A stretch of DNA of 64,000 nt from NCBI GenBank assembly GCA_022539475.1, contig VCMS01000057.1, positions 124,001 to 188,000 of the forward strand. Reading direction: 5' to 3'. The translations under genes were made by a program, and so were the position numbers. Below are positions 45,380 through 57,219 of this stretch, piece after piece. The notes under the pieces were generated by a model. That model worked only from the letters and a program-made list of their open reading frames with translations. It was not told where the DNA came from and made no database searches. This DNA is from Gracilaria domingensis. Taxonomy: Eukaryota; Rhodophyta; Florideophyceae; Gracilariales; Gracilariaceae. Within the stretch, counting starts at the first letter, position 1. Each line of letters begins with the position of its first letter.

Positions 45380-46655
45380 GCTTCGAATATGAATTCCATT
45401 CCTTGCAGGCTTGCGGTATTGCAGTTCAGTAGTAAGAAGATTTCAGCCCGTAGACAACACAGAACCGTGTTGACTTGATTTGGTTTTGCAGGCGTCCGAA
45501 TTCTGGTTGATGGACAACTCATTCTCTTGTTCTGAAATTTCGGGGACAGTTCGGTGTTACAGAAACCTGATACTACAAATCTGGTGGAAGATAAAGCTTT
45601 GTTCTCTTTGCACATGGTTACCTGACACAACTTGTTAACGATCGGATTGTAGCCGTAAGTGAAGCATAATAGGAACGTGTTTTCCCATCAAGTTCGCGGA
45701 GGTCATTAAAAGCTCCACGTAGTAACGTACACAGATTGCGAAGGTGCTTCTTCAAAGCGCAGTCTTTGTCGGTGCTATCTCGTTTCGTCAAGCTCACAGA
45801 ATAACTAGTCCTCTTAAGTACTTGGTTCATCTATTCTTGTATTCGAGGTCTAACGTGCCAGAGCCTGAGAAATGAGAGCGGGTCTAAGCGATGTCCGGTG
45901 TAAGGAGCTTTTCTTGGCTTGGTCTTATGTCCTCGATGATGATGATCAATGGTCATTCTGAATTTGTTTTGAGCGCAGCGGGTGGGCCTTGAAGACACAT
46001 CAAGCCGATGCCCTGATCTCACCTTGCACATACCACATACCGAAGGTACCAAAGGTACGTCATGATGAAGTCAGTTTTCAGGACGAAATGCCCATAGCCT
46101 TAGTAACGTTTTGCGTTTGGCTCTCTCCTACTAGAGTGCTGGGCGTGTACAGTTCCATATCAAACACGGAATGGCTACGGAACTCCCCAGGCTGCCCATA
46201 ATATGATTCCTCATCGAGGATTTGCTACGAGTTGCGAGAACTATAACGTATCTTGGTCCCCGTTGTCTGCAGATCTCCCGTGTTTGCTGCAATGGGCACT
46301 GTTGTGAAATCAAGAACTTAACGTATGCATTACGTCTTACTTGGACTTGAGTACTGCTGTGGAATCAAGAAACCTAACCTTGTTGTTAAGTCTTACTTAC
46401 GTGTAAGATGAAAAGCTATTCGGAACATACCCATGAGTCCAAAGAACGGGCTGCGCAGTCGAAACAGTAGTAAAACATCATATCGAATAGAATCCGTTGT
46501 CACTGAGGAATATGTGCCCAGCTCTACTTCGCAGAACAGATGTGTGAAAAAGATTGCTGTTCATCAATATATTCCCAGTACCTCTTCCTCACGCTTTCAG
46601 TTATCGGCAGAGGTCTCTCCCCTTCTTCCAGACTGAGGCTGACTGACGACGGTAT
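45380..46655. other. No confident gene
   Basis: Short minus frames at 45630-45370 and 45830-45618 and a Ser-rich plus frame at 46433-46636 are the best candidates, but all lack motifs. Confidence 0.35.
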
Positions 46656-46661
46656 CTCAGT

Positions 46662-48160
46662 ATGCGTCTGATGCATTGCTTCAGTTTAATGTTGATTCTA
46701 AATGCGGTTCTTCTCACATATTTAGCGAACGCACAGTTCGTTCCGATATTCGCGCACAAAAGTGTTTCCAGTGGTCTTGATGCCACTAGGAAGAGAGGCA
46801 AAAAGTATGGAGGTCCGATGATTGTCGACCTTGACAGAGACGGTGACCCTGATATGATTTTCTGTCAGCATGATGACAATGCAGCCGATTTGTACTTCAA
46901 CAAAGGGAATGGTGTATTTCAAAAAGCAGTTTGGAACCAATGGTATGACATACACGGTATTTTCGCTGGTCCTATTTCACCTTTCAACAAATCAATGCTC
47001 TTCACAATGTCTATTGGTGGAAGCCGCGGCAGAAAACCACCTAGTCCAATTTCGTTATGGTGGATCCTAAGCCGACAATCGAAGAAGTATCAAACAGTGC
47101 TGGCCTAAATAAGATTGAAGGCCGAAGTCGAACAGCTCTGTTCATGACTCTATCTGACAAGAAAGGTCATGCAGCGTTTCTGGACTTGTTGTACATGAAC
47201 GCTCCATTTCAACACAATAGAGAATCATCAGTACGTTTGGGTACGAGAATGTTGACGGCAAGTACAAACCTCGGAAGGTTAAGGGCTTAACCAAGAATAG
47301 AAATTAGTGTGGAATGGCTACGGATATTGATGGAGACCTCACCATGGAACGTATTACTTTTGGGGGTCAAATTACCGTGGTTGGATTTTGCCAAAAGGAA
47401 TGCCTCGTGAGGGTGTTGCTTCAATTACAAAATTAGACATCGATTATGATATTGTCGTACAAACAAAATCTGGAGATCTTCATTGGACTGCTGGGGACGA
47501 TATAGAGGATTTTCTGCTGGAGAACGGCAATGGAAAGTATGTTGATGTTTCGAGAAAGGCGAAGTTGCCGCGCGATACCATGTCGAGAGGTGTAACCGTG
47601 ACGGATTTAACAGTGACGCTTACATCGATATCTTTGTGACTCAATATGAGAAGAAAGATATATTTCTTCTCAATGGTGGTGACGGTACGTTTCGTACTGT
47701 TCGAGGTCCAATTTCACGTCCTGGAAACTTAAAAGGGGATAATGCCGTCGAGGTAGATTATAATCTGGATGGATTTTTCGACATGGTCTCAAGCCAGGGG
47801 GTGCAACAAAAGAAGAAATGGGGTGGGCAGTACAGCCTCTTTCAAAACAGCATACATCAAACCCAGGAAAAGAGATTCATTTCTGTTAGAGTTGGTTACG
47901 CTAAAGATAAGAGTGTTACACCACTTCATGCTGTCGTCTCCGTAAAAGCTGGGGCTCTGAAGATGATAAGGCTTGTTGGGTCTCCTGGAGCCACTGTGTC
48001 TCGCTCGTATATTGAGACTGTGCACTTCGATCTTAGAAACGAGCAGAAAGTCAAATGGATAACAGTCCAGTATACAAGTGGTTACAAGCAGACAATTCAC
48101 AATCGCAGAACAGGGGATACTGTTGAAGTTGGACAGTTCTGGAGAAAAAAAGAGCGGTGA
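46662..48160 (+). pseudogene. FG-GAP / ASPIC-UnbV (CRTAC1-like) secreted protein pseudogene
   Basis: The gene starts with ATG at 46662 and a clear signal peptide (hydrophobic LMLILNAVLLTYL, cleavage near ANA-QF). A first FG-GAP/VCBS blade follows, VDLDRDGDPDMIFCQHDDN with NKGNGVF. After frame changes near 47015 and 47055 come AAAENHLVQFRYGG and EEVSNSAGLNKIEGRSRTAL; then LDIDYDIVVQTKSGDLHW from 47388, a lost base near 47610, and FLLNGGDGTFRTVRGPI and DYNLDGFFDMVSSQG. The C-terminal ASPIC/UnbV domain has LHAVVSVKAGALKMIRLVGS and VKWITVQYTSGYKQTI, ending at 48160. Intact members are about 500-600-residue extracellular beta-propeller proteins. At least four single-base shifts break it; their single-base nature also fits assembly indels. 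Confidence 0.9.
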
Positions 48161-48315
48161 CTTAAGTCCAGCAACTCACGTAAGCATGAACTAACTGCCG
48201 CAAGGCCTTTCATCTTTCCCTCAGGGCATTTTGAAAAGCATATAGTGTTATTTTACTTTGTACCCACTAGTGGTATACAAAGGTATCAGCGTACAGCGCT
48301 ACACTTGTTGCAAAT

Positions 48316-49030
48316 GCGCTCCACTCAATAGCGGTCACAGGGACTCGTGTGTTGTGCACCGTACATCAACCGAGCATAGAGGTGTTCAAAATGTTTTACC
48401 AGCTTTTGCTTCTGAAGCGCGGCGGCAAACAGGTCTACTTCGGAGACATCGGTGAAAATGCTGCCACCTTGACGACGTACTTTGAGTCCAACGAGGCAAA
48501 CAAACTGGTAGGTGAAACACATCCGGCCGAGTGGATGCTGGATTTCATCGCAGACCAGAGTCAGAACCGGGCCGATATATGGGAGGCTAGCAACGAGAAA
48601 GCAGATCTTGACTCCGAACTGCAGAGATTCGAAGAGCCTGATTCTGACGGTTCAGAGCATGAACAATTCCAAAGATTTGGTTTCCTCGTACAGTTAAGCG
48701 TGGTAATCAGCAGACTCTCCTGGGGTTATTGGCGTCTTCCGGGGTACAACTTCGCAAAGGTGGTTCTCAAGTTCATGGTCGCTTAGATTTTCGGCATTTT
48801 GTGTCTCCGCGATATTGACAACACCCCGCGTGGAGCGATACTAGCGTTCTCGGAGTTGTTTGTGACTGTGATACCTAGTAATATAAACTCACAGAATGGG
48901 ATTCCGCGGAAAGTTGCTGGACGTTCACTGTTTTCCAGAGAGACTGCAGCCGGCGCCCATTTCACGCAGAGTCGTATAGAAACGCGGTACAAATCACGCC
49001 GTATCTCAACTCTTTGGTGCATCGAATGCT
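48316..49030 (+). pseudogene. ABCG/PDR-type transporter pseudogene fragment
   Basis: Part of a full-size pleiotropic-drug-resistance ABC transporter, covering the end of nucleotide-binding domain 2 and the start of the membrane domain. The order is GTRVLCTVHQPSIEVF (normally the H-loop CTIHQPS), LLLLKRGGKQVYFGDIGE (the G-family KxGGxxVYFGxLG signature), ETHPAEWMLDFI (NPAE), GYWRLPGYNFAKVV, then TAG at 48784-48786. It continues in the same frame with IDNTPRGAILAFSELF, VTVIPSNINSQNGIPR and AGRSLFSRETAAG. It then loses resemblance after about 48960. Walker A, the signature motif and most membrane helices are absent. It begins 150 bp after the ASPIC pseudogene on the same strand. Confidence 0.9.
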
Positions 49031-49034
49031 TACA

Positions 49035-51540
49035 AGTATCTTAAGGACAAATTGGCTGCAACAATGGAGAATGTTGAATTTACGCGGCGTTTGTTTGCCG
49101 TGCTGGCGTGATTTAACGACCAGCCCGCAACAACGACGTGTTAAGTTTTACATTTTTCGCTACGATTACTTCATGAATGTTGGCGAACGTGGCGAGTACT
49201 GCTTGAGAATGGTCGAGATGAACTGCATAGCGGCTAGATACGGATGTCTTGGCACTAAGGTATCTCAACTTCATTGATATCTCAGCTCCCGTCCTGTTTC
49301 AAATGTACACATTTCGTTGAAGCACTTGCCTCAAACCGATGCATTGCATGCGTTACCAGCCACACTTGCTACGGCTCACAAGGCATTCTTGGATGTGTGC
49401 GCGCCTGATTCATCAGTGCCTGTCGTACTTGTCATGGTTGTGCAGCCAGGCGATATACATTCATATGACCAACACCTGTTGCGTCAGACGTTGTGACAAA
49501 GACACTGGCTCGAAATGGCTCGTCTCTCCCTGGCGGACATCTACCAATGTGCGTCGTTAGAAATTTCGTCAAACCTAACATTAACATCGAGCGATCGATC
49601 ACAACCACTCATTGCTCCAAAGTGCTTTGATCAGTTCTCAGGTTGGCCTTTTATGATAGACCGCTGCTCAGCTACGCTAAAGGTGTAGATCTTCCATTCA
49701 TGTAAGCCGTCGGTATCAATCTTGTTACCGAGTCTTTTTCAAACAGCAGTTTGGATCAAGCCGCAGCCATTTTTCACAATTACAATGACCTAGAAAATAT
49801 GGCACAGACAATTGTAAGTAGTTTTTCAATGTGCTACAGTTCGATTGAATGGCACTTTGAGGCTGAGAAGCTTCTCACCTTTGAGATCGAAGTTCAATAC
49901 TTTCATCAAGTTCGCTAGGGTCACGTTGCTAGATGCCTCTGTGATGGCAAGAAGCTTTCAAATTTTGTCAGAGAGGTTTCTTTAAAACTGAGACGTTGCA
50001 AACGTCCTGAGGTATGTTCCCTGATGGGTTCATGTCTGAATCTGGGGCTACTGAATGCTTTTGAGTGTAGGCGAGGTTGACTGTTGGTGCATATCGTGCA
50101 CATCTGTTCAGATGGTCATAGTGATTACACGCGCAGTCGCATGGGATAGCTCACCGCATCAGCGGGTAGGAACTTTCTTCCAGGGTCGTGTCGCCGGCAT
50201 TTTCTAGGCTGAAGCCTCACCCCCGACAGCTTCTATCAATCACATATTCGCCATCGTGATCTCAATTAATGTGAGCACGCTCGCTGCGCACTCTCCCTCA
50301 CAGAATTCTAGAGTTCCAACCAATATGAACAGTGAGTTAAACAGTTTCATCGTGTTCGGTAACTTTGACAGCGTGCCCGACACAACAGGACCGAGAAAGT
50401 TAAAGAGTTTCACATTAGTCAGGTCGACTCTGCTGGCTCCCGGTCTGAAAAACTTGTGCGGTCAAAGGAACCGTGTTTGTAGGTCAAATATACCCCTTCG
50501 AGCGGGCCACCGATGCCACGCGTGCACGGAATGACAGCCAGCCATGCGGCGACGCATGATCATCATGCCTCGCAGCAGGGCTGACTGTGATGATCAATAT
50601 AGATAGCTGGTTTCTACACCGTGCAGGCGGACTCGTAGTCCAAGACTCGATCGTGGTGCGCGCTGTTCTGCGCCCTCGAAGCTGTTTCCCTTCTGCCATC
50701 CACGGCTGGCGCGCGCAATACGTTGAACAATGTTCTGGAACCTTGTGGAAAATGGCAAATGCGGCGTAGCGGTGCGAGCACTTACATAGTGCAGTTTTCA
50801 GCATTCATGGATCCCAGCGCTGATGATAAATCTGCACTCTCTTGCTTCTGCTCAGTGTACGGTCGCCTCTTGACAACGAAGATGATGCCGTCAATATTGC
50901 ATGAGAGCCAAAACGTTGACGTCCATGGTATGCAGTCCAAAATAGCCAAAATGCAGTGTTTCATGATTGCCCTGCTCCCATCACTGCTGCTCCCCTTGTG
51001 CATAACTCTATCTCTCGCATCTTTGCGTACAAAAATGATTTATTCCCGAACATCTCAAAGCCATATAAGCAAGCATATCTCCGCTCGCTCCGCCATAGAG
51101 CAGCTTCTCTTATATTATGAGCCAGCGCATAAACGCAGCGCCGTTTAAGGTCTGTGCGGAGCTCTTGGATTACAAATTGGAGGTGTGACAGCATCACAGA
51201 CATTACGTAAATGCCGCAGAACAATCATTGATGACACAGTCGCGTTTCTGCTCTTCGTTTTGTAGGAAGAAACCAAAATGGTCGATACAGGGGCTGTCTA
51301 GCATTTTGTACAGCAACAGTGCAGTACTTTTACTCAACGATCATCTATTGCGCTCTGTGCTATGTGCGTTTTTTGTGGTGCACGGCTCGACAATGAACAC
51401 GTTGCAAGTGGCCATCTTTCGCTAACCTTCGTGCATGGGTTCCAAAAGTTATCTGAGGCTCTTAACATCACACAAAAAGAGCCAGGAATCGTCGCTAATA
51501 AGCACAATGTGAACCTGGAAATGGGTAGTTGTATTGTCCA
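49035..51540. other. No confident gene
   Basis: Near 49040 the words KDKLAATMENVEFTRRLF may still belong to the ABC transporter relic or another gene. From 49.3 to 51.5 kb only unlinked short frames were seen (the best is 50723-51148 plus, with a hydrophobic stretch), none recognised. Confidence 0.35.
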
Positions 51541-51544
51541 GCTA

Positions 51545-53070
51545 CTATAGGTTACACTCGCAGGAGATCACTCTCATCATCTGAATAGTCAGTTCCAGAG
51601 ACTTCAAGCATGATTTGCTTCGCATTGTGTATTCCATTTTCTCCATTGCCATTTTCCTTTGCTTCAATGTTCGATTGCGTTGCTGTTGATGTACGAGGTC
51701 ATCAGAAACACTTTGTTCATCACCTACACTTATGCCTTGATCTGCAATAGAATCTGTGTGCAACAACAACAGTTCATTGTTTTGAACACTGCTCCCTGAC
51801 TCCGATGCATCGACAGCCAAATCCTGATAGTCTGCGCTCATTTTGTTCATTGTAGATGCAATTTGCCTACTGACAGCTAGCCGGTACCCTTCTTGTGATC
51901 CATTGGGAATTGGACTCAGAAGGTGATGAAAAATCTGAAGAGTCTGCGTTTCAGATATTACTTCATAGAGATATTCCTTGCGACTGCTGCATTCACTCTC
52001 AGGATGAGTGGAACTACCTGATGAGTTGTCAATTACACAGTTGGAATAATTTGTGCTTGATTCAGAAAAACGGTACTGTTGGGTGAAGGATGCGGAGCAT
52101 ACGTGGAGTCATCGGGATAAGACGTGCAATCCACAGATCGTTCTGTAGAGCTTTGATCACTCTCAAAAGACCCCTTATTGCTGCCATGTCCAGCCCTATA
52201 AGAAATTAATTCAAAATTGTGAACGTAACATGAAGGCGATCGGATGTTGTAGACCCTCATATTACATTCATTAAGCCTTCCGCGCGACCTCCATTTTGGC
52301 ACGGTGCATATTCATTTATCAATTTTTTCAGTTTTGTGAATGTCATATGAGAATGTGCTGAAGTTGTTCTCATTGCATGGTAGGCTCTTCTGAGTGCGTT
52401 ATGACAGTTGCACTATCCTTTCCCACTCCTCCTACATTCACAGCACATTCCCTTTTGGCACCCAAAAAGACGTCATAGGAGGCGATTTCAATCTTCCATT
52501 CCACCACATGGTGCGCTCCTATTTTTGAAAACCCATCCAATTTACATCCGCGCGTGATCCGCAAGCCGCAAAAATTTCTTATAGGGCAGTGTGAGTATGT
52601 GATTTGCTCTGTTTTGATGCGTTCTTTCTCCCTGAATACCATGCACGTCGTTTTTGTAATCTCAACGCCTTTTCCTCTCCCGATTCCATCGCCTTTCGCT
52701 TCTTTTGCAGCTGCCGCTGCTTTTCGTTTTCCCTCTTCCTGTTTTTCGCTTTCGCACGCCATCGCCGTTTCCCAGTTTCTTCAGAGCTAGGCAATTTGGC
52801 TTCATTTCCGGACCCGATAGTAAGTTTATGCACCACTTTTGTGGACTCATTTCTGGCTCGCATGCTCCGGAGCACTACGCCTTCGGCATCTGGAGCAACG
52901 AGTACTTTCGACAATGCGCAGTTCGCCTCTTCCGGGATTTTCCACTCTTTGTACGTTTCTGAATCGCTTGTTTGAAATGTCATTTGGGCGTAGAATTTTT
53001 CAACTTGGATGGAGTTTGTGCTGCAAAGATGGACTCGCCTGCTTGCCTGAAAATTTGTAACATGTCCCAC
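51545..53070 (-). pseudogene. Unknown minus-strand gene relic, frameshifted
   Basis: Read leftward from the ATG inside the hairpin (53070), frames join as one protein of roughly 480 codons. First is EKFYAQMTFQTSDSETYKEW, then a very basic segment (KRRWRAKAKNRKREN, LRLQKRRAWYSGRKN) near 52780-52640. A frame change near 52600 gives RITRGCKLDGFSKIGAHHVV and VEWKIEIASYDVFLGAK, then Ser/Asp-rich linkers (SYPDDSTYAPHPSPNST). After a shift near 52075 comes ECSSRKEYLYEVISETQTL, and the end to 51545 is QQQRNRTLKQRKMAMEKM. The Lys/Arg-rich helical block resembles basic N-terminal regions of transposon proteins, but no family was recognised. Confidence 0.35.
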
Positions 53071-53088
53071 TGATGGGACATGTTACAA
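53055..53088. repeat. Perfect 15-bp hairpin between divergent ORFs
   Basis: TTGTAACATGTCCCA (53055-53069) and TGGGACATGTTACAA (53074-53088) are exact inverted copies around CTGA. Because of the symmetry, ORFs reading outward on both strands begin with the same MGHVT. Similarity between the two sides stops at the hairpin, so this is a short palindrome, not a long inverted duplication. Confidence 0.75.
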
Positions 53089-53182
53089 GCCGTTCTCGTA
53101 CTCTCCACGTGTCACGCTGTTGCACCTCTAGTGGAACACGTTTTATCAACTGGTGGACACTTCGCGCTGTATATATTTCTCC

Positions 53183-53728
53183 CTACCATTGTGACTCTGT
53201 TACATCGCACTTGACCACGATCATTAGTACCGTCGGTACTATCTTTACATGTCGTCGATGACTAGCCAACAACATCGATCCATCATCTCCTGGGCACCCC
53301 AATGTGCTCCGTACTTTCGAACTGTACATCATGTTGATCCCATGTCTAACTATATTCTTGGCATACGCTGCACATAATTTCTTGGGATCTAGGCTGATTG
53401 TCGTCCACTTGCGGCCGTATCCGATGTTGGCCTTCACGCATGCGCATCTACTTTCTTCTGCTTCTTTGCTCCACCTTTGTTTCTGGTATTTGTGGGCGGC
53501 GCGTTCAGGTATCAGGTCTGAGATAAAGGACCGTTTTTGCTTTCTATTTCTGTGGGAATGGCGCGTTGGCTTTATGACAAGCGTTACAATCTCAGTGGAG
53601 TAATTCGTAAGGAAGTGCTTCTGGCTTTTCATTAAGCCGTGTATCCACATCTGTTCATTCCTATATATGAGAAACAAACTATCAAAATGTACGGTTTCGC
53701 TCCCTATTCTGGAACTCGCAACTCGCAT
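53183..53728 (-). CDS. Unknown 181-residue ORF
   Basis: An uninterrupted minus frame of 181 residues, basic in the middle (RHSHRNRKQKRSFISDLIPE, HKYQKQRWSKEAEESR) with a C-terminal part rich in Ser, Val and Lys. It lies upstream of, and on the same strand as, the relic at 53070-51545, with the hairpin between them. No motif is recognised. The plus strand over the same DNA is partly open (53639-53929, a Cys/Gly-rich peptide), so the coding strand is uncertain. Confidence 0.25.
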   Translation of the reverse strand: MRVASSRIGSETVHFDSLFLIYRNEQMWIHGLMKSQKHFLTNYSTEIVTLVIKPTRHSHRNRKQKRSFISDLIPERAAHKYQKQRWSKEAEESRCACVKANIGYGRKWTTISLDPKKLCAAYAKNIVRHGINMMYSSKVRSTLGCPGDDGSMLLASHRRHVKIVPTVLMIVVKCDVTESQW

Positions 53729-53729
53729 G

Positions 53730-54355
53730 TTATAACGCTGTATACAGATAAAGGGGGAAGATGGGAGCGCGTAGACGGAGCTTGCTCGATTAAGCCTGGC
53801 TGCTGCACAGATCCGGCAGGTCCTTCGTATACGTTTGGGAGGCCATCAATAGGTACCCAAATAACGTTCCAACGGTGCGGGTCTCAAGGTACTTCATCAG
53901 AAGTGGTGGGAAATTGCAACAGTGCCTAAATTGTTCAATAACGATCATACTACTAATTCCAAGTTGAGGCTAACTTCTTATCACGCCTTGGAGAAGAACA
54001 TCTGCATAGTTATCGTCTTGGTACCGAAACGGGTCAAGGTAGTACCTTCTACCATCGAGATCCAGAGAGCCGACTACTCCTTGAATGCAATTGACGTGTT
54101 CTGTGGTGATGTTTCCCCGCTCTTTCTTCTAGGAGTAGAGCAGATCAAACACATGCTCTTCCACCATGTTCAGATCCCACTTCACATCTACAAAGACTGC
54201 GTTGACTTTCATTCCTTCAACTTCAAGTAAAACCTCTATAATATCATTAAAAACACCGTAGTGAAAATGCCGACTATAAACCCGCCCCCCGCAATCTTTC
54301 GAAGACGTGGGGCATATGGATGTCTCAGGAATGAAGTGTGCGGCAACGCTATACT
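53730..54355. other. Unassigned short plus frames
   Basis: Plus frames at 53639-53929 (Cys-rich, including a GCCTDPAGPSYTFGRPS segment) and 53922-54230 overlap by a few bases and could be one frameshifted gene. Nothing identifies a family. Confidence 0.25.
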
Positions 54356-54359
54356 TCTG

Positions 54360-56571
54360 TCATGCCTGGTAGCATGATCGTTTTGATCGCAGACTATGAG
54401 ATTTGAGGCTTTCGATTTTGAAGTACCCTGATTCTCTGCTTAAGGTGGCCGTTCTTAACTCTTTCATGGAAACGACGTCTGCTTTGCTCATCTGCGTCGG
54501 AAAATTATCTGAGAAAAACTGCCGCGCAGCCCGCTTACACTCGTTGTTCAGATCTTGCAACGGCCTGCCAGCTCCGTGACAATTGGCACCGGTGTACAGT
54601 GGTACGGTTCTCACGGTGGAGCTCCCATGAGTTTGACCTGAGAACGTCACAATATTTGAAGAAAACTGCTGCACGACGTCAAAAAAAGTCTTTCCATCAT
54701 TTGCCAACTTGAGAGCGAGCAATTTGAAGTTCTTATGGAACAAATGGGACGAAATGTTGGATGTCTGCTGTACTCGTTTTCCAATCTCTCCCAAAAGTCT
54801 TTCCTCAAGGAACTGTGAGGTGACCGGGAGAGGACCACATTGCTTCAAAAGCTCCGAAAGGTGCAGTATGGTGTGTGTGGTAGGTGTCAGGCAACATAGC
54901 CAGGATCGGTCTGGACAGAAAGAACGAATGAAGACTGTGTAACATTCTTCGACTACTCTTGTCAAAACCTTATGGCTATCAGCGTCGCAGTTGTAACTGA
55001 AGCACAAGCTCACCAGCTGACGAGTCTGGTTCCATAGGTGCATAATTTGCCCATCTACATTGAAGCGATGGAAAACAGGGAGAAGGTACAACTCGGCGTG
55101 GCGCTTCAAGTATTCGGCTTTAAAACGGGAAAGAATCTGTAATGATAGCAGAGATCTTCCCCATGAGCTCGGAATTCCATGCGTGCAGTTCTCTAAAGCT
55201 CTGTTGATAAGGTCGAGCTTGCGTGATGTCAAACAGTACCGAGGGATCTGCGACTGCCGTTCATGTCTTGGGTGATTTGCTGTCAAAAGTCTCAGAACGT
55301 GCTTTGTCCATCTGAGCAGTACCATATGCATCACGTCATATGGAAAAGAAAGAACAAAGTTCACCGACAACTGGGCCATACACGAACTTCTTTTGATGCC
55401 GGATTCCTTGATAATCTCGCGTTTTCTTTTCTCGTCAGTCTTGCTTGACCTTAGGGCCTTCCACGCTTGATCAATCTCAGAAGTTTCACGCTTTTCGATG
55501 CACTCCATTTTTATTACATCACCAATTCTGTATGGCGCTCGAGAACGATTTGATCTCGTCAAGAACGAACTGTTCTCTGGGATGGCGCACAAGCATTTGC
55601 ACTCTCTGACTTTAACTCTTTGCTTCTTACAAAACCTGCAGAACACTTTGCCCGTGTGCCCAACATAACCGAGGATCTTGGATGCTGCCGGCCAATCGGC
55701 AGTGAAGAAAAGAACGAATACCTTCAGCCTTCTAATCTTTCCATCATAGCGAACTGCCGTTACCCCCTTTTCCAACTACTTCAGATCCGAAATTATTTCA
55801 CTTATGAAAGTGTCAAAGTACTCAGGATCATGAGAAGAAGAAACAATAGCATGTATGAGACAATTAGAAGCCTGGCTTCTTTCTCTCGGGTTGTAGTTCA
55901 AAATAGTTGATACTATCGGCCATGTGGAAATTGGAGTACCCTTCGGTTCTTCGTGTACTCAAATTCATCTGAGGATAACGAGAGAAAAACGAAGAGCTCA
56001 TTACTTTCTGCATTCCACTCTTCAAGGCGTTGGCCATGTTGTCGGAGGAACATTTCTCCGTAGTAATAATCATGGTCTCGAACATCAAATGGATGTGCGC
56101 TAAAGATTCCTTTGCTCTCAGACACCCATACATTATCTCTTCAAATGAATGACGAGCGTGACAAAGTGCTTTCAATGCCGATGATGGTTTCAAAAACCAA
56201 AACTTGTGTTTGCTCGCAGCGAGCGGACTCTTGCAGCTTGGACATTCTCGTGTAGATCGCAGTTTTCCGACGTGAGCCACATGACCTTGAGGGCACATTC
56301 TGAGGTATGATTTCTCAATGTTTGCCTTCTGCACTGCGTACGAAATTAGGGCTCTGTATGAAGTGTTGGACTGGATTGGGGGTATATTCAATAACCTCTG
56401 TATCCCATTCTGTGAGACATTGAAAACTTCTGCGTTGTATAAGAATGCAGCCAGTCGTTTGTACTCAACTTGTCGTTCTGACCTTTCCTCTTGAAAAGTA
56501 CTTGAAAAGTGGGAAAGATGGGATTCGAGGCGATCGGACGATCGAATATTTGAAGCAAGGCTTCTATGCAC
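54360..56571 (-). pseudogene. Tnp2-type transposase, copy 2, decayed
   Basis: A second transposase with the same plan as the copy at 36.2-39.2 kb but clearly diverged. The N-terminal part (56571-55864) ends its Cys-rich zinc-binding-like region with MCPQGHVAHVGK and ECPSCKSPL. The segment containing the first catalytic region is damaged by a frame change near 55.9 kb. Next come SSSHDPEYFDTFISEIISDLK and TAG at 55776-55778. The remainder is open from 55775 to 54360 with FFTADWPAASKILGYVGHTG, CRFCKK, FPYDVMHMVLLRWTKHVL and LTPTTHTILHLSELL. The C-terminus ends YFKIESLKS, like copy 1. Equivalent core blocks (TADWPAASK-LG, PYD-MH, HxFHK/YHKSMKL) align, so both belong to one family. No 11-bp array was seen next to this copy. 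Confidence 0.85.
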
Positions 56572-56579
56572 TACTGAGA

Positions 56580-57215
56580 TTTGCCTACGTCTGTGTTATG
56601 CAAAGTGGAATATAGTCTGTTCGCTTTGGAAACTAAGCTAGTTTTTGGGCTTTTTGGGGCGCGCGAGGGGGAGGCAGTGGCTGGCACTCAAAAAATTAAG
56701 AAATTTTGGAATATTAAATTCCATCTCGTGCAGTTTAATTCTTGGGTCTCCTAGTTTTTGTAAAGGTTCTATTTCGCCGCACCGCCCCATCCACTCTTTT
56801 CCGCGACCCTCTCTCTAATCTGCGCTTGTGCTAGTTTGCGTTTCCATTTTCCCCCGAGTTGCGATGCAAATCGCAACGCATCTCACCTCAATTATCCCAC
56901 CATTCCTTCCCATTCCACACCGTCCCCACTCTTCACCTATATCTCGCCCATCACGCGTTCGGATCCTCCCTCTCCGTCTCCCGGAAAGTTATTCTGTAGA
57001 GGTACGTGTGAGAACCGTCCCCAATCTCGTGCACCCGCCTCGCCCCAAAACGGCCGCATGCCGCGGAGGCGTCTCGCGAGGCTTCCTCCAGCTGACTATT
57101 GGCGATGATCGCAGCTGACGACTCAGGTGCCGACCTCCGCAGTTGACCATCATCTGCTGACCCCAAGCCGCTTTCGCTCGCCGCGTTACACCCTCACATT
57201 TATCGCGCGGCCTTC
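56580..57215. other. Intergenic, composition change
   Basis: AT-rich to about 56.72 kb, then increasingly GC- and pyrimidine-rich toward 57.2 kb, marking the left edge of the GC island. Frames near 56.83-57.11 kb are open on both strands and not accepted. The region may contain the old promoter of the phytol kinase gene. Confidence 0.4.
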
Positions 57216-57219
57216 CGCC

